Shown: positions 17,940 to 26,796, counted from the stretch's first letter. The stretch: 64,000 nucleotides of DNA from Nocardioides luteus (GCF_015752315.1 NZ_JADOVJ010000001.1:62001-126000); one strand, 5' to 3'. Made by a program: numbers and translations. Notes: generated by a model from the sequence alone, not told the origin.

Positions 17940-18578
17940 ATGTCCGAGACCTTCGATGATGTAGCGCCCGTCCACGTCCCCGAGCGGGACGTGGCGGACG
18001 TTCCTCCGTTCGACCAGAAGCGGGCCGAGGCGGCCGTGCGCGAGCTGCTCTACGCGATCGGGGAGGATCCCGACCGCGAAGGGCTGCTCGAGACCCCCGC
18101 CCGGGTCGCCCGCGCCTACCAAGAGGTGACCCGAGGGCTCCACCAGGAGCCCAAGGACGTGCTCACCACGACCTTCGACCTCGGCCACGACGAGATGGTC
18201 CTGGTCCGCGACATCGAGCTGTGGTCGATGTGCGAGCACCACCTGGTGCCGTTCACCGGCGTCGCCCACGTCGGCTACATCCCGGCCGAGTCCGGCAAGA
18301 TCACCGGCCTCTCCAAGCTGGCCCGGCTCGTCGACGTCTACGCGAAGCGACCGCAGGTGCAGGAGCGGCTCACCACCCAGGTGGCCGACGCTCTCACCGA
18401 GATCCTCGAGGCCCGCGGCGTCATCGTGGTGATCGAGGCCGAGCACCTGTGCATGACGATGCGCGGCGTCAAGAAGGCCGGCGCCCGCACGATCACCAGC
18501 GCCGTACGCGGCACGATGCGCTCCAACGCCACCACCCGGGCCGAGGCGATGGCCCTGATCCGGGGCGGAACCAGGTAG
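17940..18578 (+). CDS. folE: GTP cyclohydrolase I
   Basis: 212 residues from ATG 17940, 10 bp after ftsH. Makes 7,8-dihydroneopterin triphosphate from GTP, the first step of folate synthesis. Zinc ligands are visible in [11 protein letters not shown] (Cys, His) and in [14 protein letters not shown] (second Cys); the substrate segment [22 protein letters not shown] is intact. The N-terminal 25 residues are variable, as usual. First of four folate genes in order folE-folP-folB-folK. Confidence 0.96.
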   Translation: MSETFDDVAPVHVPERDVADVPPFDQKRAEAAVRELLYAIGEDPDREGLLETPARVARAYQEVTRGLHQEPKDVLTTTFDLGHDEMVLVRDIELWSMCEHHLVPFTGVAHVGYIPAESGKITGLSKLARLVDVYAKRPQVQERLTTQVADALTEILEARGVIVVIEAEHLCMTMRGVKKAGARTITSAVRGTMRSNATTRAEAMALIRGGTR

Positions 18579-18685
18579 CAGCCCCTGGGTAGGGTCGTCC
18601 CCGTGAACGAGCGCCAGCGAGTGAATCATGAAGTCATCACGCGGCCGCGTCCGTATTCTGGCGCTTGCGCTACGGAGGTGGCCGC

Positions 18686-19501
18686 GTGAAGGTCATGGGG
18701 ATCGTCAACGTCACGCCCGACTCGTTCAGCGACGGCGGACGGTTCTTCGCGACCGATGATGCGGTGGCCCATGGCCACACGCTCCTGGAGCAGGGCGCGG
18801 ACCTGCTCGACATCGGCGGCGAGTCGACCCGGCCCGGAGCGACCAGACCGCTGGTGGCCGACGAGCTGGCGCGGGTGGTGCCGGTCATCGAGACGCTGGC
18901 CGCGGAGGGGGCGACCCTCTCGGTCGACACGATGCGTCCCGAGGTCGCGGAGGCGGCGCTGAAGGCCGGGGCCAAGATCATCAACGACGTCTCGGGCGGT
19001 CTGGCCGACCCGGGGATCCTGAAGGTGGCGGCCGACCACGGTGCGACGTACGTCGTGATGCACTGGCGCGCGCACGGCGCGGAGATGCAGCACCAGGACC
19101 ATCTCGTCTACGCCGACGGCGTGGTCGCCACGGTGAAGCAGGAGCTGGAGCAGCGGATCGAGGCGGCGCGGGCAGCGGGGATCCAGGACGACAACATCGT
19201 GATCGACCCGGGCCTGGGCTTCTCCAAGACGGCCGACGACAACTGGCGGCTGCTGGCCGGGGTGGAGGAGTTCCACAAGCTCGGCTACCCGGTGCTCATC
19301 GGAGCGAGCCGTAAGACTTTCCTCGGCCGCCTGCTGGCTGCCCCCGACGGCACGCTGCGTCCGGTGACCGAGCGGGAGAGCGCTCATGACGCGATCACCG
19401 TGTTCCTGGCGCAACGCGGTGTCTGGGCGACACGTGTTCATGACGTACGTGCTGCCAAGGACGCCCTTGCGGCGGCAGCGAAATTGGGGAGTATTCGATG
19501 A
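18686..19501 (+). CDS. folP: Dihydropteroate synthase
   Basis: 271 residues from GTG 18686, placed 8 nt after CGGAGGTGG. Condenses dihydropterin pyrophosphate with p-aminobenzoate. Signatures: VMGIVNVTPDSFSDGG at the very N-terminus, LLDIGGESTRPGATR, IINDVSGG, VIDPGLGFSKTADDNW and GASRKTFLG. The start lies unusually close to the first catalytic strand; a TTG at 18665 would add seven residues. The stop overlaps folB (ATGA). Confidence 0.95.
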   Translation: MKVMGIVNVTPDSFSDGGRFFATDDAVAHGHTLLEQGADLLDIGGESTRPGATRPLVADELARVVPVIETLAAEGATLSVDTMRPEVAEAALKAGAKIINDVSGGLADPGILKVAADHGATYVVMHWRAHGAEMQHQDHLVYADGVVATVKQELEQRIEAARAAGIQDDNIVIDPGLGFSKTADDNWRLLAGVEEFHKLGYPVLIGASRKTFLGRLLAAPDGTLRPVTERESAHDAITVFLAQRGVWATRVHDVRAAKDALAAAAKLGSIR

Positions 19502-19878
19502 ACATTGAGGAACCTGCCGACGAAATCCAGATCCTCGGTCTGGAGTGCTACGGACACCACGGGGTGTTCGACTTCGAGCGCCGTGAGGGGCAGAAGTTCA
19601 TCATCGACCTGGTCATCGGCACCGACTCCCGCAAGGCGGCGGAAACGGACGACTTGCAAGACACCGTGGATTACGGAAGTCTCGCGATGGCGGTCAAAAC
19701 CAATGTTGAGCGCGACCCGGTGGACCTCATCGAAACGCTTGCCCAGCGGATCGCGGACATTTGCCTTGCAGACATCCGCGCACTTTGGGTACGTGTTACG
19801 GTTCACAAACCGGGGGCGCCTATCGAAGCGACGTTCAAAGACGTCACCCTGACGATCACCCGGAGGCAGAGCACGTGA
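19498..19878 (+). CDS. folB: Dihydroneopterin aldolase
   Basis: 126 residues. Contains LECYGHHGVFDFERREGQKFIIDL with the conserved GxHGVxxxE segment, DTVDYGSLA and DLIETLAQRIAD. Cleaves 7,8-dihydroneopterin to 6-hydroxymethyl-7,8-dihydropterin and glycolaldehyde. Overlaps folP and folK by 4 bp on either side, so tightly coupled translation is expected. Base composition drops a little in the middle of this gene relative to its neighbours. Confidence 0.95.
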   Translation: MNIEEPADEIQILGLECYGHHGVFDFERREGQKFIIDLVIGTDSRKAAETDDLQDTVDYGSLAMAVKTNVERDPVDLIETLAQRIADICLADIRALWVRVTVHKPGAPIEATFKDVTLTITRRQST

Positions 19879-20441
19879 CAGAGGTACCCAACCCGTACAT
19901 CATCGACGCCGACACGCTCACCGGGGAGATGCGGCCGATCCGACGGGCGGTGCTGTCCTTGGGCTCCAATCTCGGGGACCGGTTGGCAAATCTGCAGGAC
20001 GCGTTGAACACGCTCGCCGAGACCCCGGATGTCTGGGTGACCACGATCTCGCCGGTGTATGAGACCGAGCCGGTCGACTCGCCCGAGGGTTCCGACCTCT
20101 ATCTCAACGCCATCGTCCTGGCCGACACCACGCTCACCCCGACGCGCCTGCTCGAGCGTGCGCTCACCATCGAGGACGCCTACGGACGCTCGCGCAGCGG
20201 CATCTTCAACGAGCCGCGCACGCTCGACATCGACGTCATCTCGGTCGGCGACAAGATCCTCGAGGAGGAGTCGCTGACCCTGCCGCACCCGCGTGCTCAC
20301 CAGCGTGCCTTCGTGCTCAAGCCGTGGCTCGACCTGGAGCCGAGCGCCGACCTTCCGGGCGTCGGTCCGATCGCCGAGCTGCTCGAGCAGTCGGACCAGA
20401 CCGGCATCACCCGCCGCGACGATCTCGTCCTCGAGCTCTGA
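19875..20441 (+). CDS. folK: 6-hydroxymethyl-7,8-dihydropterin pyrophosphokinase
   Basis: 188 residues from GTG 19875. VLSLGSNLGDRLANLQDAL at about residues 26-44, VSPVYETEPVD-like segment, and RTLDIDVISVGD with the two magnesium-binding aspartates identify HPPK; LPHPRAHQRAFVLKPW completes the signature. A 25-residue N-terminal extension precedes the fold. Supplies the pyrophosphorylated pterin to FolP. Confidence 0.95.
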   Translation: MTEVPNPYIIDADTLTGEMRPIRRAVLSLGSNLGDRLANLQDALNTLAETPDVWVTTISPVYETEPVDSPEGSDLYLNAIVLADTTLTPTRLLERALTIEDAYGRSRSGIFNEPRTLDIDVISVGDKILEEESLTLPHPRAHQRAFVLKPWLDLEPSADLPGVGPIAELLEQSDQTGITRRDDLVLEL

Positions 20442-20523
20442 GCCGGATCTGAGCACGACACCGGAGGACCCCGACCGGGGTCCGGAGAAGGATCCCGTCG
20501 ACGACGAGCGCCGGCTCCGCCCG

Positions 20524-20961
20524 ATGTCGGGCGGAGCGATCACGGCATGGGCGGTCATCGGAATCGTCGGCGGCTGGCTGGCCCATCCGGTGCTGGAGGC
20601 CTGGCTCGGAGTCGCCCCGGTGGTCACCTGGGCGCAGCCGTTGGTGCTGCTGCTGATCGCCGGAGTCCTGGGCGTGACCGCCTGGATCACGCACCGTCAG
20701 CTGCAGGTACGCGGCGAGCGGATCGAGGCTCATCAGGCGGTCAACCGGCTGGTGCTCGCCCGTGCCTGCACCCTGGTCGGTGCGCTCCTCGCCGGGGGCT
20801 ATCTCGGCTACGCGGTGAGCTGGCTGGGCTACGACGCCAGCACCGCGGCGGGCGAGCGACTGGTGCGCTCGGCCCTCGCGGCGGTGGCCGGCATCGCGAT
20901 CGTCATCGCCTCGCGACTCCTCGAACACGCGTGCCGGGTCCGCAAACAGGATGAAAACTAG
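20524..20961 (+). CDS. DUF3180 membrane protein
   Basis: 145 residues from ATG 20524; the frame is open back to a CTG at 20449, so up to 25 more hydrophilic residues may be present. Four membrane helices are predicted at about 5-25, 38-58, 82-105 and 115-135. DUF3180 proteins follow folK in most actinobacteria; the role is unknown. Confidence 0.8.
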   Translation: MSGGAITAWAVIGIVGGWLAHPVLEAWLGVAPVVTWAQPLVLLLIAGVLGVTAWITHRQLQVRGERIEAHQAVNRLVLARACTLVGALLAGGYLGYAVSWLGYDASTAAGERLVRSALAAVAGIAIVIASRLLEHACRVRKQDEN

Positions 20962-20976
20962 CCGTACCGTGGAAGC

Positions 20977-21570
20977 ATGCCATCCCCATCCGCAACTTCA
21001 GTCACACGCAGGCGTCAGCGCAGCACACGCCTGACGGTCGCTGTAGCCCTGCTGGCGCTGGCCGCCATCACGATCACCGCCGCGGTGGCCTCCGGGTCCT
21101 GGCTGGTCGTCGTGCTCGCTGCCGTTCTCGGGCTCGCCTGTGGCGCTGCCGCTACCAAGATCACCCACTCCGAGCTTCTCCAGACCCGTCGCGACTGGGC
21201 GCGTGACCGCGCCGAGCAGGCCCAGGCCTACCGCGTCGAGTCCGAGAAGCGCGCCGAGGAGAACGCCGAGTTCCGCGCGCACATGGACGCCAAGCTCGCC
21301 GACCGTGTCCAGGCCGTCGAGGAGCTCGAGGCCGCTCTGGCCGCTGCTCACCAGCGTGCCGCCGACGCCGTCCGCCGTCGTGGCGAGGAGGCCCGCCGGG
21401 CCGCCCAGGCCGAGGTCCGCGGTGAACAGCTCGAGGCCCGCCTCCAGGCGGTCGAGGCCGACGCCGCCGAGGCGGCCATCCGGGTCGCCGAGCTCGAGTC
21501 CGAGCTGGACGCCGTTCGCGCCGAGCTGGAGGCCGAGCGCACCAGCTGGACCCGGGCTCAGTCGGCCTGA
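20977..21570 (+). CDS. Membrane-anchored coiled-coil protein, unknown
   Basis: 197 residues from ATG 20977. After a basic N-terminus come two hydrophobic segments (about 18-40 and 42-60), then about 130 residues of Ala/Glu/Arg-rich heptad pattern (for example AVEELEAALAAAHQRAADAVRRR) predicted to form one long coiled coil. A structural or scaffolding role is possible. It is the last gene of the conserved block before the surface-polymer island. Confidence 0.75.
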   Translation: MPSPSATSVTRRRQRSTRLTVAVALLALAAITITAAVASGSWLVVVLAAVLGLACGAAATKITHSELLQTRRDWARDRAEQAQAYRVESEKRAEENAEFRAHMDAKLADRVQAVEELEAALAAAHQRAADAVRRRGEEARRAAQAEVRGEQLEARLQAVEADAAEAAIRVAELESELDAVRAELEAERTSWTRAQSA

Positions 21571-21598
21571 CCGGCGCCCCACCCACAGATGTACGGAT

Positions 21599-21624
21599 GG
21601 TGACGAAGCGCCAACATCGTCACC
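21599..21624 (+). terminator. Hairpin at the left edge of the polymer island
   Basis: Perfect 8-bp inverted repeat GGTGACGA (21599-21606) and TCGTCACC (21617-21624) with a 10-nt loop, 29 bp after the coiled-coil gene. No T-run follows, so it may be a terminator of the GC-rich actinobacterial type or a protein-binding site. Confidence 0.4.
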
Positions 21625-21685
21625 GCCCACCAGCCTCCCCACGCGTGAAAGAACGCCGCGACGGCCAAATCGATACTCGGGCGGG

Positions 21686-21714
21686 TAACTGTCGGGCTGC
21701 TCGCTCGTTATGAT
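21686..21714 (+). promoter_or_regulatory. Possible sigma-70-type promoter for the first island gene
   Basis: TATGAT at 21709-21714 is a good -10 hexamer, standing out in an AT-richer patch (TTATGATTTTTCC). The -35 region is weak (GTAACTGTCGG at about 21685). The coding start is 83 bp downstream. Confidence 0.35.
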
Positions 21715-21796
21715 TTTTCCGAACGGGTAACGCGACCGTCGGGTCTCCGCGCTCTGCGGCGACACTTCGACACGGGTCGCTGGAAAGGGGAAGCCG

Positions 21797-22477
21797 GTGA
21801 CGTTGATCGCCGAACGGGCAGTCACGATCACTGAAGGCCTCGCCTACCTACGCGATCTGATGGCCACGTACGCGAAGAGGACGCCGGTGACCTCGGTCGC
21901 CGTCCTCGGGAATGCTCCTCTGGGGCCCAGCGACGCCCGGGCCGACGCGATCGACGACTCCGATCTCGTCATCCGGGTCAACAGCTTCGTGCTGGACGTC
22001 CCCGGTGAACCGCGCTGTCAGGGATCGCGGGCAGACGTCGTGATCTGGAACCGGATCACCCGCCCGACCCGGTTCACCTTCGACCGCTACCGCGAGCGCC
22101 TCTATCTCCTCGCGGAGCCCATGCGCTTCCACGGCCGCCCCGAGGTGTGGCCGATGTCGTGGCCGCCCGACCTGGGTTTCCTGCCTCTCCCCAACGCGGA
22201 GGTGCTCCCTCGTATCGGTGACGAGCTCGACATCCCCTGGCGGACCGAGAAGCTGGCGCCGACCACCGGCTTCACCGCCGCGTGGCTGGCCTTCCACCTG
22301 TTCCCGGAGTCCGAGATCAGGATGTCCGGGTTCTCGTTCATCGACAATCCCGGCCAGACCGAGTGGATCTACCAGGTCGGCGGGTCCTCGCCGGTGGCTC
22401 CGGAGCACCGGATCGAGGCAGAGGCGCGTGTGATGACTGACTGGCTCAAGGAGGAACGGGTGTCTCTATGGCGTTGA
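21797..22477 (+). CDS. GT29 sialyltransferase-like glycosyltransferase
   Basis: 226 residues from GTG 21797 (AAAGGGGAAG upstream). The N-terminal half has VAVLGNAPLGPSDARADAID followed by DSDLVIRVNSF, which matches sialylmotif L of GT29 (G-N-x-P ... I-D-x-x-D-x-V-I-R-x-N). The second half has TTGFTAAWLAFHLFPESEI and MSGFSF, corresponding to sialylmotif S. GT29 enzymes use CMP-activated nonulosonic acids. With a CMP-pseudaminic acid pathway 12-17 kb downstream, this is the best candidate for the pseudaminyltransferase; that link is inference. No membrane segment or signal peptide, so it would act in the cytoplasm. Confidence 0.7.
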   Translation: MTLIAERAVTITEGLAYLRDLMATYAKRTPVTSVAVLGNAPLGPSDARADAIDDSDLVIRVNSFVLDVPGEPRCQGSRADVVIWNRITRPTRFTFDRYRERLYLLAEPMRFHGRPEVWPMSWPPDLGFLPLPNAEVLPRIGDELDIPWRTEKLAPTTGFTAAWLAFHLFPESEIRMSGFSFIDNPGQTEWIYQVGGSSPVAPEHRIEAEARVMTDWLKEERVSLWR

Positions 22478-22842
22478 AGCGACTGCGCGGCGAGGTCATC
22501 AAGAAGGTCCGGTCCGCTGCCGAGGCGGAGGAGTCGCGGGCCATCATCGAGGAGCTGCGCGCGATCACCGATCGGCAGCGGGTACGCATCGGAGACCTCG
22601 AGCGCGAGCTTGCTCGGGTGAGCCCGCAGGTCGCTGCTCTCGAGGCGCGCCTGGAGACCCTGCGCGACACCGTGGAGCGGGGCAACATCGCAACGACCGC
22701 CGCGGCGGGCGGCGACGTCGACACCGCCGCGATCTGGGCCGAGATCCAGCGTCAGCAGGAGCAGGTGCGCGCCCGCATCACCGCAGCCATGCGTTTCGAG
22801 GAACGGCTGCGACGGCTCGAGGACGGCAACCGCGTTGGCTGA
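22468..22842 (+). CDS. Coiled-coil protein, unknown
   Basis: 124 residues from ATG 22468 (GAGGAA upstream), starting inside the last codons of the GT29 gene. Almost entirely charged heptad sequence, such as RIGDLERELARVSPQVAALEARLETL, with a Gly/Ala break near residue 75. No membrane helix or catalytic motif. Similar short coils occur as tails on island enzymes (for example the end of the 25162-26796 protein), so it may tether a glycosyltransferase to the membrane complex. Confidence 0.65.
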   Translation: MALKRLRGEVIKKVRSAAEAEESRAIIEELRAITDRQRVRIGDLERELARVSPQVAALEARLETLRDTVERGNIATTAAAGGDVDTAAIWAEIQRQQEQVRARITAAMRFEERLRRLEDGNRVG

Positions 22843-22846
22843 GAGC

Positions 22847-25138
22847 ATGTCGCAGGCTGCCCTGAGCATCGTCATCCCGTTCCACAACGTGGCGCCCTAC
22901 TTCCAGACCTGCTTGGAATCGCTTCGCACCCAGACCTTCTCGGACTTCGAGGTGGTCATGGTCGACGACGCGTCCACCGACGGATCCGCGGAGATCGCGG
23001 AGCGGTTCGCCTCGATCGACCCCCGGTTCCGGGTGGTCCGTACGCCGAAGGTCGGTGTCGGCGTCGCGCGGAACATCGGCATCGAGAACAGCCGGGGTGA
23101 CCTGCTCGCGTTCGTCGATGCCGACGACTACGTCCCGGAGTATGCCTACGAGCTGATGACCGACACGTTGGCCGAGACGGGTTCGGACTTCGTCGCGGGC
23201 AACGCTCGCCGCTTCGACTCGGTGTCGGTCTGGCAGTCGTGGTCCCACCGCCGCCCGTTCGTCACCGCCCGGAAGTCGACACACTGCAGTCGCACCCACA
23301 TCCTGGGCATCGATCGCTACATCTGGAACAAGGTGTACCGGCGCGACTTCTGGGACTCGGCCGGTCTCAGCTATCCGGACATGCTCTACGAGGACTACCC
23401 GGTCGCCCTCGCCGCCCACATCCGCGCCCGACAGGTCGACATCCTCGCCGACCCCGTCTACTACTGGCGGCAGCGCGACGGTGGCGAGGCATCGATCACC
23501 CAGAGCCACTGGCATCTGGACAACCTCGAGGACCGCGTACGTTCCGCCGAGATGCTCTTCGACATGGTCGAGGAGCAGGCTCCCTACCTCTCCGACCTGG
23601 TGAAGTCGCATCTCACCGCGACCGATGTCCAGGTGCTCGCCCGATCCATCGAGGACCATCCGGCCGAGGAGGCCGGACGCATCTTCGACCTCGCCGGGCG
23701 CTACCTGGCGCGCATCGACGATCGGATCCTCGATCGGCAGGGCCCGTTCGAGCGACTCGTGTTCGACCTGCTGCGCCGCCGTCAGCGGGACGCGCTGACG
23801 GCGCTGACCCGCTACCGGGCCGAGAACGGCACCCAGGCGCCGCTCGCCCGTCGCCGGGACGGCTGGTACGCGAAGCTCCCGTCCTTCGGGGACGCTGCTG
23901 TCGGCGTCCCCGACTCGGTGTTCCGCCTGTCTCCGGCCTACATGAAGGCCAAGGCCGTGGCGACCGAGGCCTGGTGGAGCGGCTCCCGGATCGAGGTTCG
24001 GGTCAACATCGGTGCCAACACCCTCGCGCTCGCGCCGCGTACGCGCTTCAAGGTGTGGTTGGAGAGTCCGGCCGGCGTCAGGATTCCGGTGGATCACGTC
24101 GCCCGGCCGCGGGCGATCGCGTTCGGCCAGGTGGACAGGTCCACGCTCGAGCTGAGCATCGATCCCTCGCGCCTGGCGGGCGATCGCCAGTGGCGCCTCA
24201 TGATCGGCATCCGCAACCGCGATCTCCGCGACGTGATCCAGGTGACGACGTCGGGCGACGGACGGGAACGCTGGCAGGGCTGGCGCCGCATCGGCAACCG
24301 CTGGTGCCGCCCAGGACGCCTCCCCGGGGGCTTCGGGCTCACCGTTCGCGACCTGCCGGACGCCTGGGTGGACCACGCCACCGACCTCGGCGACGAGATC
24401 GAGATCCGGGGTGCGTTCCGGGGCGCTGCTCCCGCGAGCGCGGAGCTGACGCTCACCGGTCGCGGTGGCTCGGTGGTGACCCACCCGTTGACGATCGGCG
24501 AACGCGGCGAGCGGGGCATCACCCCGTGGCGGGTGACGGTGCCCGTCGGCGCCGTTCTCGAGCGGTCCGGGCTGGACATGCCCATGGAGGAGATCGTGCC
24601 GACCCGGGTGAAGCTGACCCGGAAGGGACGTACGTCTCCGCTGCCGGTGCACCCGGACTTCCTCGGTTCGCGATCGCTGATGAAGGGGCGGGCGGTGAAC
24701 GCCACCCGCGACCCGAACGGCTCCTTCGTCATCACCGCGACGCCCGACCGCCCGGTCGTGCACGACGCCTGGTGGCAGGGTGAGGATCTGGTCCTGCGTG
24801 GCCCGGACGGTCCCCGGCTGGAGTCGACCGGTGCGGTGCTCCGCACCTGGCCGACCCCGGAGAAGCCGCTCGACGTCCCGCTGGACGTGGTCGATCGCGA
24901 CGGGGTCTTCCTGATCACCGTGCCCGCCGGTACGTTGCGGAGCACGGCGATCGAGCACGGTGCCTGCGAGACGGCACCGTGGTCGCTGCTGGACGGCCGC
25001 GAGCACAAGCCGATCGTGGTGGCCCGCGAGCTCAGCGAACGGGTGCCTCAGCCCGCCGCGAACGAGGCGGCGAAGCTCGAGTTCGGCTGGTCGGACGAGA
25101 TCCACCTGCGGCTCGCGCCGGTCACGCCCACCGCGTGA
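22847..25138 (+). CDS. GT2 glycosyltransferase with C-terminal beta-rich region
   Basis: 763 residues from ATG 22847 (TTG 22835 possible). The GT-A domain starts at once: LSIVIPFHNVAPYFQTCL, VMVDDASTDGS, GVGVARNIGIENSRGDLLAFVDADDY with the D-x-D site. About 300 residues of GT2 and helical linker are followed by about 430 residues of beta-sandwich-like sequence with recurring W/V-L-R-G edges. The last part (about 585-700) has a segment, FVITATPDRPVV...GEDLVLRG, closely echoed in the TagF-like protein at 50824-54381. Probably transfers a sugar in polymer synthesis at the inner membrane face. Confidence 0.85.
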   Translation: MSQAALSIVIPFHNVAPYFQTCLESLRTQTFSDFEVVMVDDASTDGSAEIAERFASIDPRFRVVRTPKVGVGVARNIGIENSRGDLLAFVDADDYVPEYAYELMTDTLAETGSDFVAGNARRFDSVSVWQSWSHRRPFVTARKSTHCSRTHILGIDRYIWNKVYRRDFWDSAGLSYPDMLYEDYPVALAAHIRARQVDILADPVYYWRQRDGGEASITQSHWHLDNLEDRVRSAEMLFDMVEEQAPYLSDLVKSHLTATDVQVLARSIEDHPAEEAGRIFDLAGRYLARIDDRILDRQGPFERLVFDLLRRRQRDALTALTRYRAENGTQAPLARRRDGWYAKLPSFGDAAVGVPDSVFRLSPAYMKAKAVATEAWWSGSRIEVRVNIGANTLALAPRTRFKVWLESPAGVRIPVDHVARPRAIAFGQVDRSTLELSIDPSRLAGDRQWRLMIGIRNRDLRDVIQVTTSGDGRERWQGWRRIGNRWCRPGRLPGGFGLTVRDLPDAWVDHATDLGDEIEIRGAFRGAAPASAELTLTGRGGSVVTHPLTIGERGERGITPWRVTVPVGAVLERSGLDMPMEEIVPTRVKLTRKGRTSPLPVHPDFLGSRSLMKGRAVNATRDPNGSFVITATPDRPVVHDAWWQGEDLVLRGPDGPRLESTGAVLRTWPTPEKPLDVPLDVVDRDGVFLITVPAGTLRSTAIEHGACETAPWSLLDGREHKPIVVARELSERVPQPAANEAAKLEFGWSDEIHLRLAPVTPTA

Positions 25139-25144
25139 CCGGCT

Positions 25145-25181
25145 GACGCCTGGTCGGGCCGCTAGCGCCTGGCCAGGCGTC
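25145..25181. terminator. Inverted repeat between convergent genes
   Basis: GACGCCTGG (25145-25153) and CCAGGCGTC (25173-25181) form a 9-bp perfect stem around 19 nt. It lies at the meeting point of the GT2 gene (stop 25138) and the methyltransferase-like gene (stop 25162), overlapping the last codons of the latter, and could serve both strands. Confidence 0.4.
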
Positions 25182-26796
25182 GGAGCGCGGCGCGAACCCT
25201 TCTCAGCACACGGGCCGCGCGCCGGGCCCCGGGGACGCGCCCGAAACCGGCCCGCGCCCGCCCGGGGACGGCCGTCGCGCGCCGGGCGACCCGGTTCATG
25301 GACGTGGCCTGACGAGCGCTCAGCTGGTCCTCCAGCTCCTTGATGCGACTGTTCAGGGCCGTGACGTCGCGCCGGGCCGCCGTGCGAACCTCGTGGGTCA
25401 TCGTCTGACGCTGACGCATCTGCTGCTTGAACCAGGTCACCTGACCGCGCAGCGCCTCGTTCTCGGCCATCAGCTTCCGCAGCTCGCTCGGGTCGGCGTC
25501 CTGCGGCGCCTGCCGGCCCGCGACCACGGGTGCCATGCCGTTCGACGAGAGCGAGGACTCGCGGCGCTGACGCACGCGGCGGACCTCCGCCGGAGTCACC
25601 GAGAGATCGACGGTCGCCGCGAGCAGGACGGCGAGCTCGTCCCGGCCGCGACCGGCCGGCCACGGGTGACGCCACCCCGCCACGCAGAGGTACGCGGCGA
25701 GCTCGTCCAGCAGCCCCAGCAGAATCTCGTCAGCGGACTCGCCGAGCTTCACCGTCGACTCGTGAACAGGGACGACCTGGTCGGCGTCGAGGCCGATCTC
25801 GTCGACCTGAAGACCGCACCATCGCTCGGGAGCGCCGGCCACGGCGTCGCGCAGCCGGCGTACGTGATGGCGCAGGCCGGACGCGTCCCGGCGGGCGGAG
25901 TCGCGCATGGCCTCGATCAGCCAGGACCGGTCGGCAGCCGTCCAGGACGTCTCGTCACCGGTCCGGTCGACACCGAGGACGGACGGCACCGGGGCGAGAC
26001 CGCGCGCGACCAGCCAGCCACCGGCAGCCGCCGCGGCCCCCAACGTGTCCAGCGTCTGGCCCAGCGCCGGCTGGAGCTCACGCAGCGTGGGGGTGTCGGC
26101 GGGGCGGCCGTGAGCGACCGCGAGCGCCACCGAGCAGGCCTCGGGAGCCGCGGCCAGGGTCGGAGAGTCGACGTCGGGCCACAGCGTGTATCCGCGACCC
26201 GCGAACCGTGCGCTCGCGTCCGCGAGGCTCAGCGGGTTCCCGCGATCGTGGACGGGGAACGACCAGTCGGCGTTGTCGTCGGAGGCCTCGGGGGTCACGG
26301 CCCTGAGCTGCGCGAGCGGCGATCCCGGGTTGGGCACGACCAGCGCCAGGCGAGAGCCGCCCGGTGCGATGCCGGCGAGGTGCTCGGCGATCGCCTGCCA
26401 GTCCGCGGGGTCGGCGTCGATCGTCGCGACCCGGCCGAGCCCGTCCAGCGCGAGCACGGCGTCGACCGGCCGATCGGGGGTCCACGCCCGCAGGTCACCG
26501 CAGACGACGTCCACGGACCTGGCGGCGTACCGCTCGGAGACGAGGTCGGCGTCGGCGTGCGTGCGCACCACGACCGTGGTCGTCGCGGCCGCGTCGACGG
26601 CCGCGTCGAGCAGGTCGAGGTCGTGCGGGCCGACGACGAGCAGGTGCGACGCTCCGCTCGCCGTCGCCACGGCGAACCGGGTCAGGACCGGTCCGCGGGG
26701 GAGCGGTCGGGTCCCTGTCAGGTCGGACCAGTCGTACATGTCGCCGGGGACGACGCTGTAGGCGGCGGTCTTCGCAGGCGTGTCGGTGTCGTTCAT
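25162..26796 (-). CDS. Rossmann-fold (methyltransferase-like) protein with C-terminal coiled coil
   Basis: 544 residues from ATG 26796, overlapping the upstream gene's stop (ATGA). Residues about 30-190 look like a class I SAM-methyltransferase core: FAVATASGASHLLVVGPHDLDLLDAA, VVCGDLRAW, PVDAVLALDGLG and a promoter-like LAGIAPGGSRLALVVPNPGS, though the glycine-rich motif I is weak, so it may not bind SAM. A helical middle region follows, then a coiled coil (about 440-500) and a very basic Arg-rich tail (RRVRAALRRLARR) suited to contact phospholipid or polymer phosphate. Last gene of a five-gene minus-strand operon. Confidence 0.65.
   Translation of the reverse strand: MNDTDTPAKTAAYSVVPGDMYDWSDLTGTRPLPRGPVLTRFAVATASGASHLLVVGPHDLDLLDAAVDAAATTTVVVRTHADADLVSERYAARSVDVVCGDLRAWTPDRPVDAVLALDGLGRVATIDADPADWQAIAEHLAGIAPGGSRLALVVPNPGSPLAQLRAVTPEASDDNADWSFPVHDRGNPLSLADASARFAGRGYTLWPDVDSPTLAAAPEACSVALAVAHGRPADTPTLRELQPALGQTLDTLGAAAAAGGWLVARGLAPVPSVLGVDRTGDETSWTAADRSWLIEAMRDSARRDASGLRHHVRRLRDAVAGAPERWCGLQVDEIGLDADQVVPVHESTVKLGESADEILLGLLDELAAYLCVAGWRHPWPAGRGRDELAVLLAATVDLSVTPAEVRRVRQRRESSLSSNGMAPVVAGRQAPQDADPSELRKLMAENEALRGQVTWFKQQMRQRQTMTHEVRTAARRDVTALNSRIKELEDQLSARQATSMNRVARRATAVPGRARAGFGRVPGARRAARVLRRVRAALRRLARR

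Noticed and set aside
20449..20523. CTG-initiated N-terminal extension of the DUF3180 protein
   Set aside because: CTG starts are rare and no Shine-Dalgarno is visible; the ATG at 20524 gives a complete four-helix protein. Recorded as an alternative only.
22835..22846. TTG start for the GT2 at 22.8 kb
   Set aside because: The ATG at 22847 places the first GT-A strand at the usual distance; the added MAES residues have no support. Not fully excluded.
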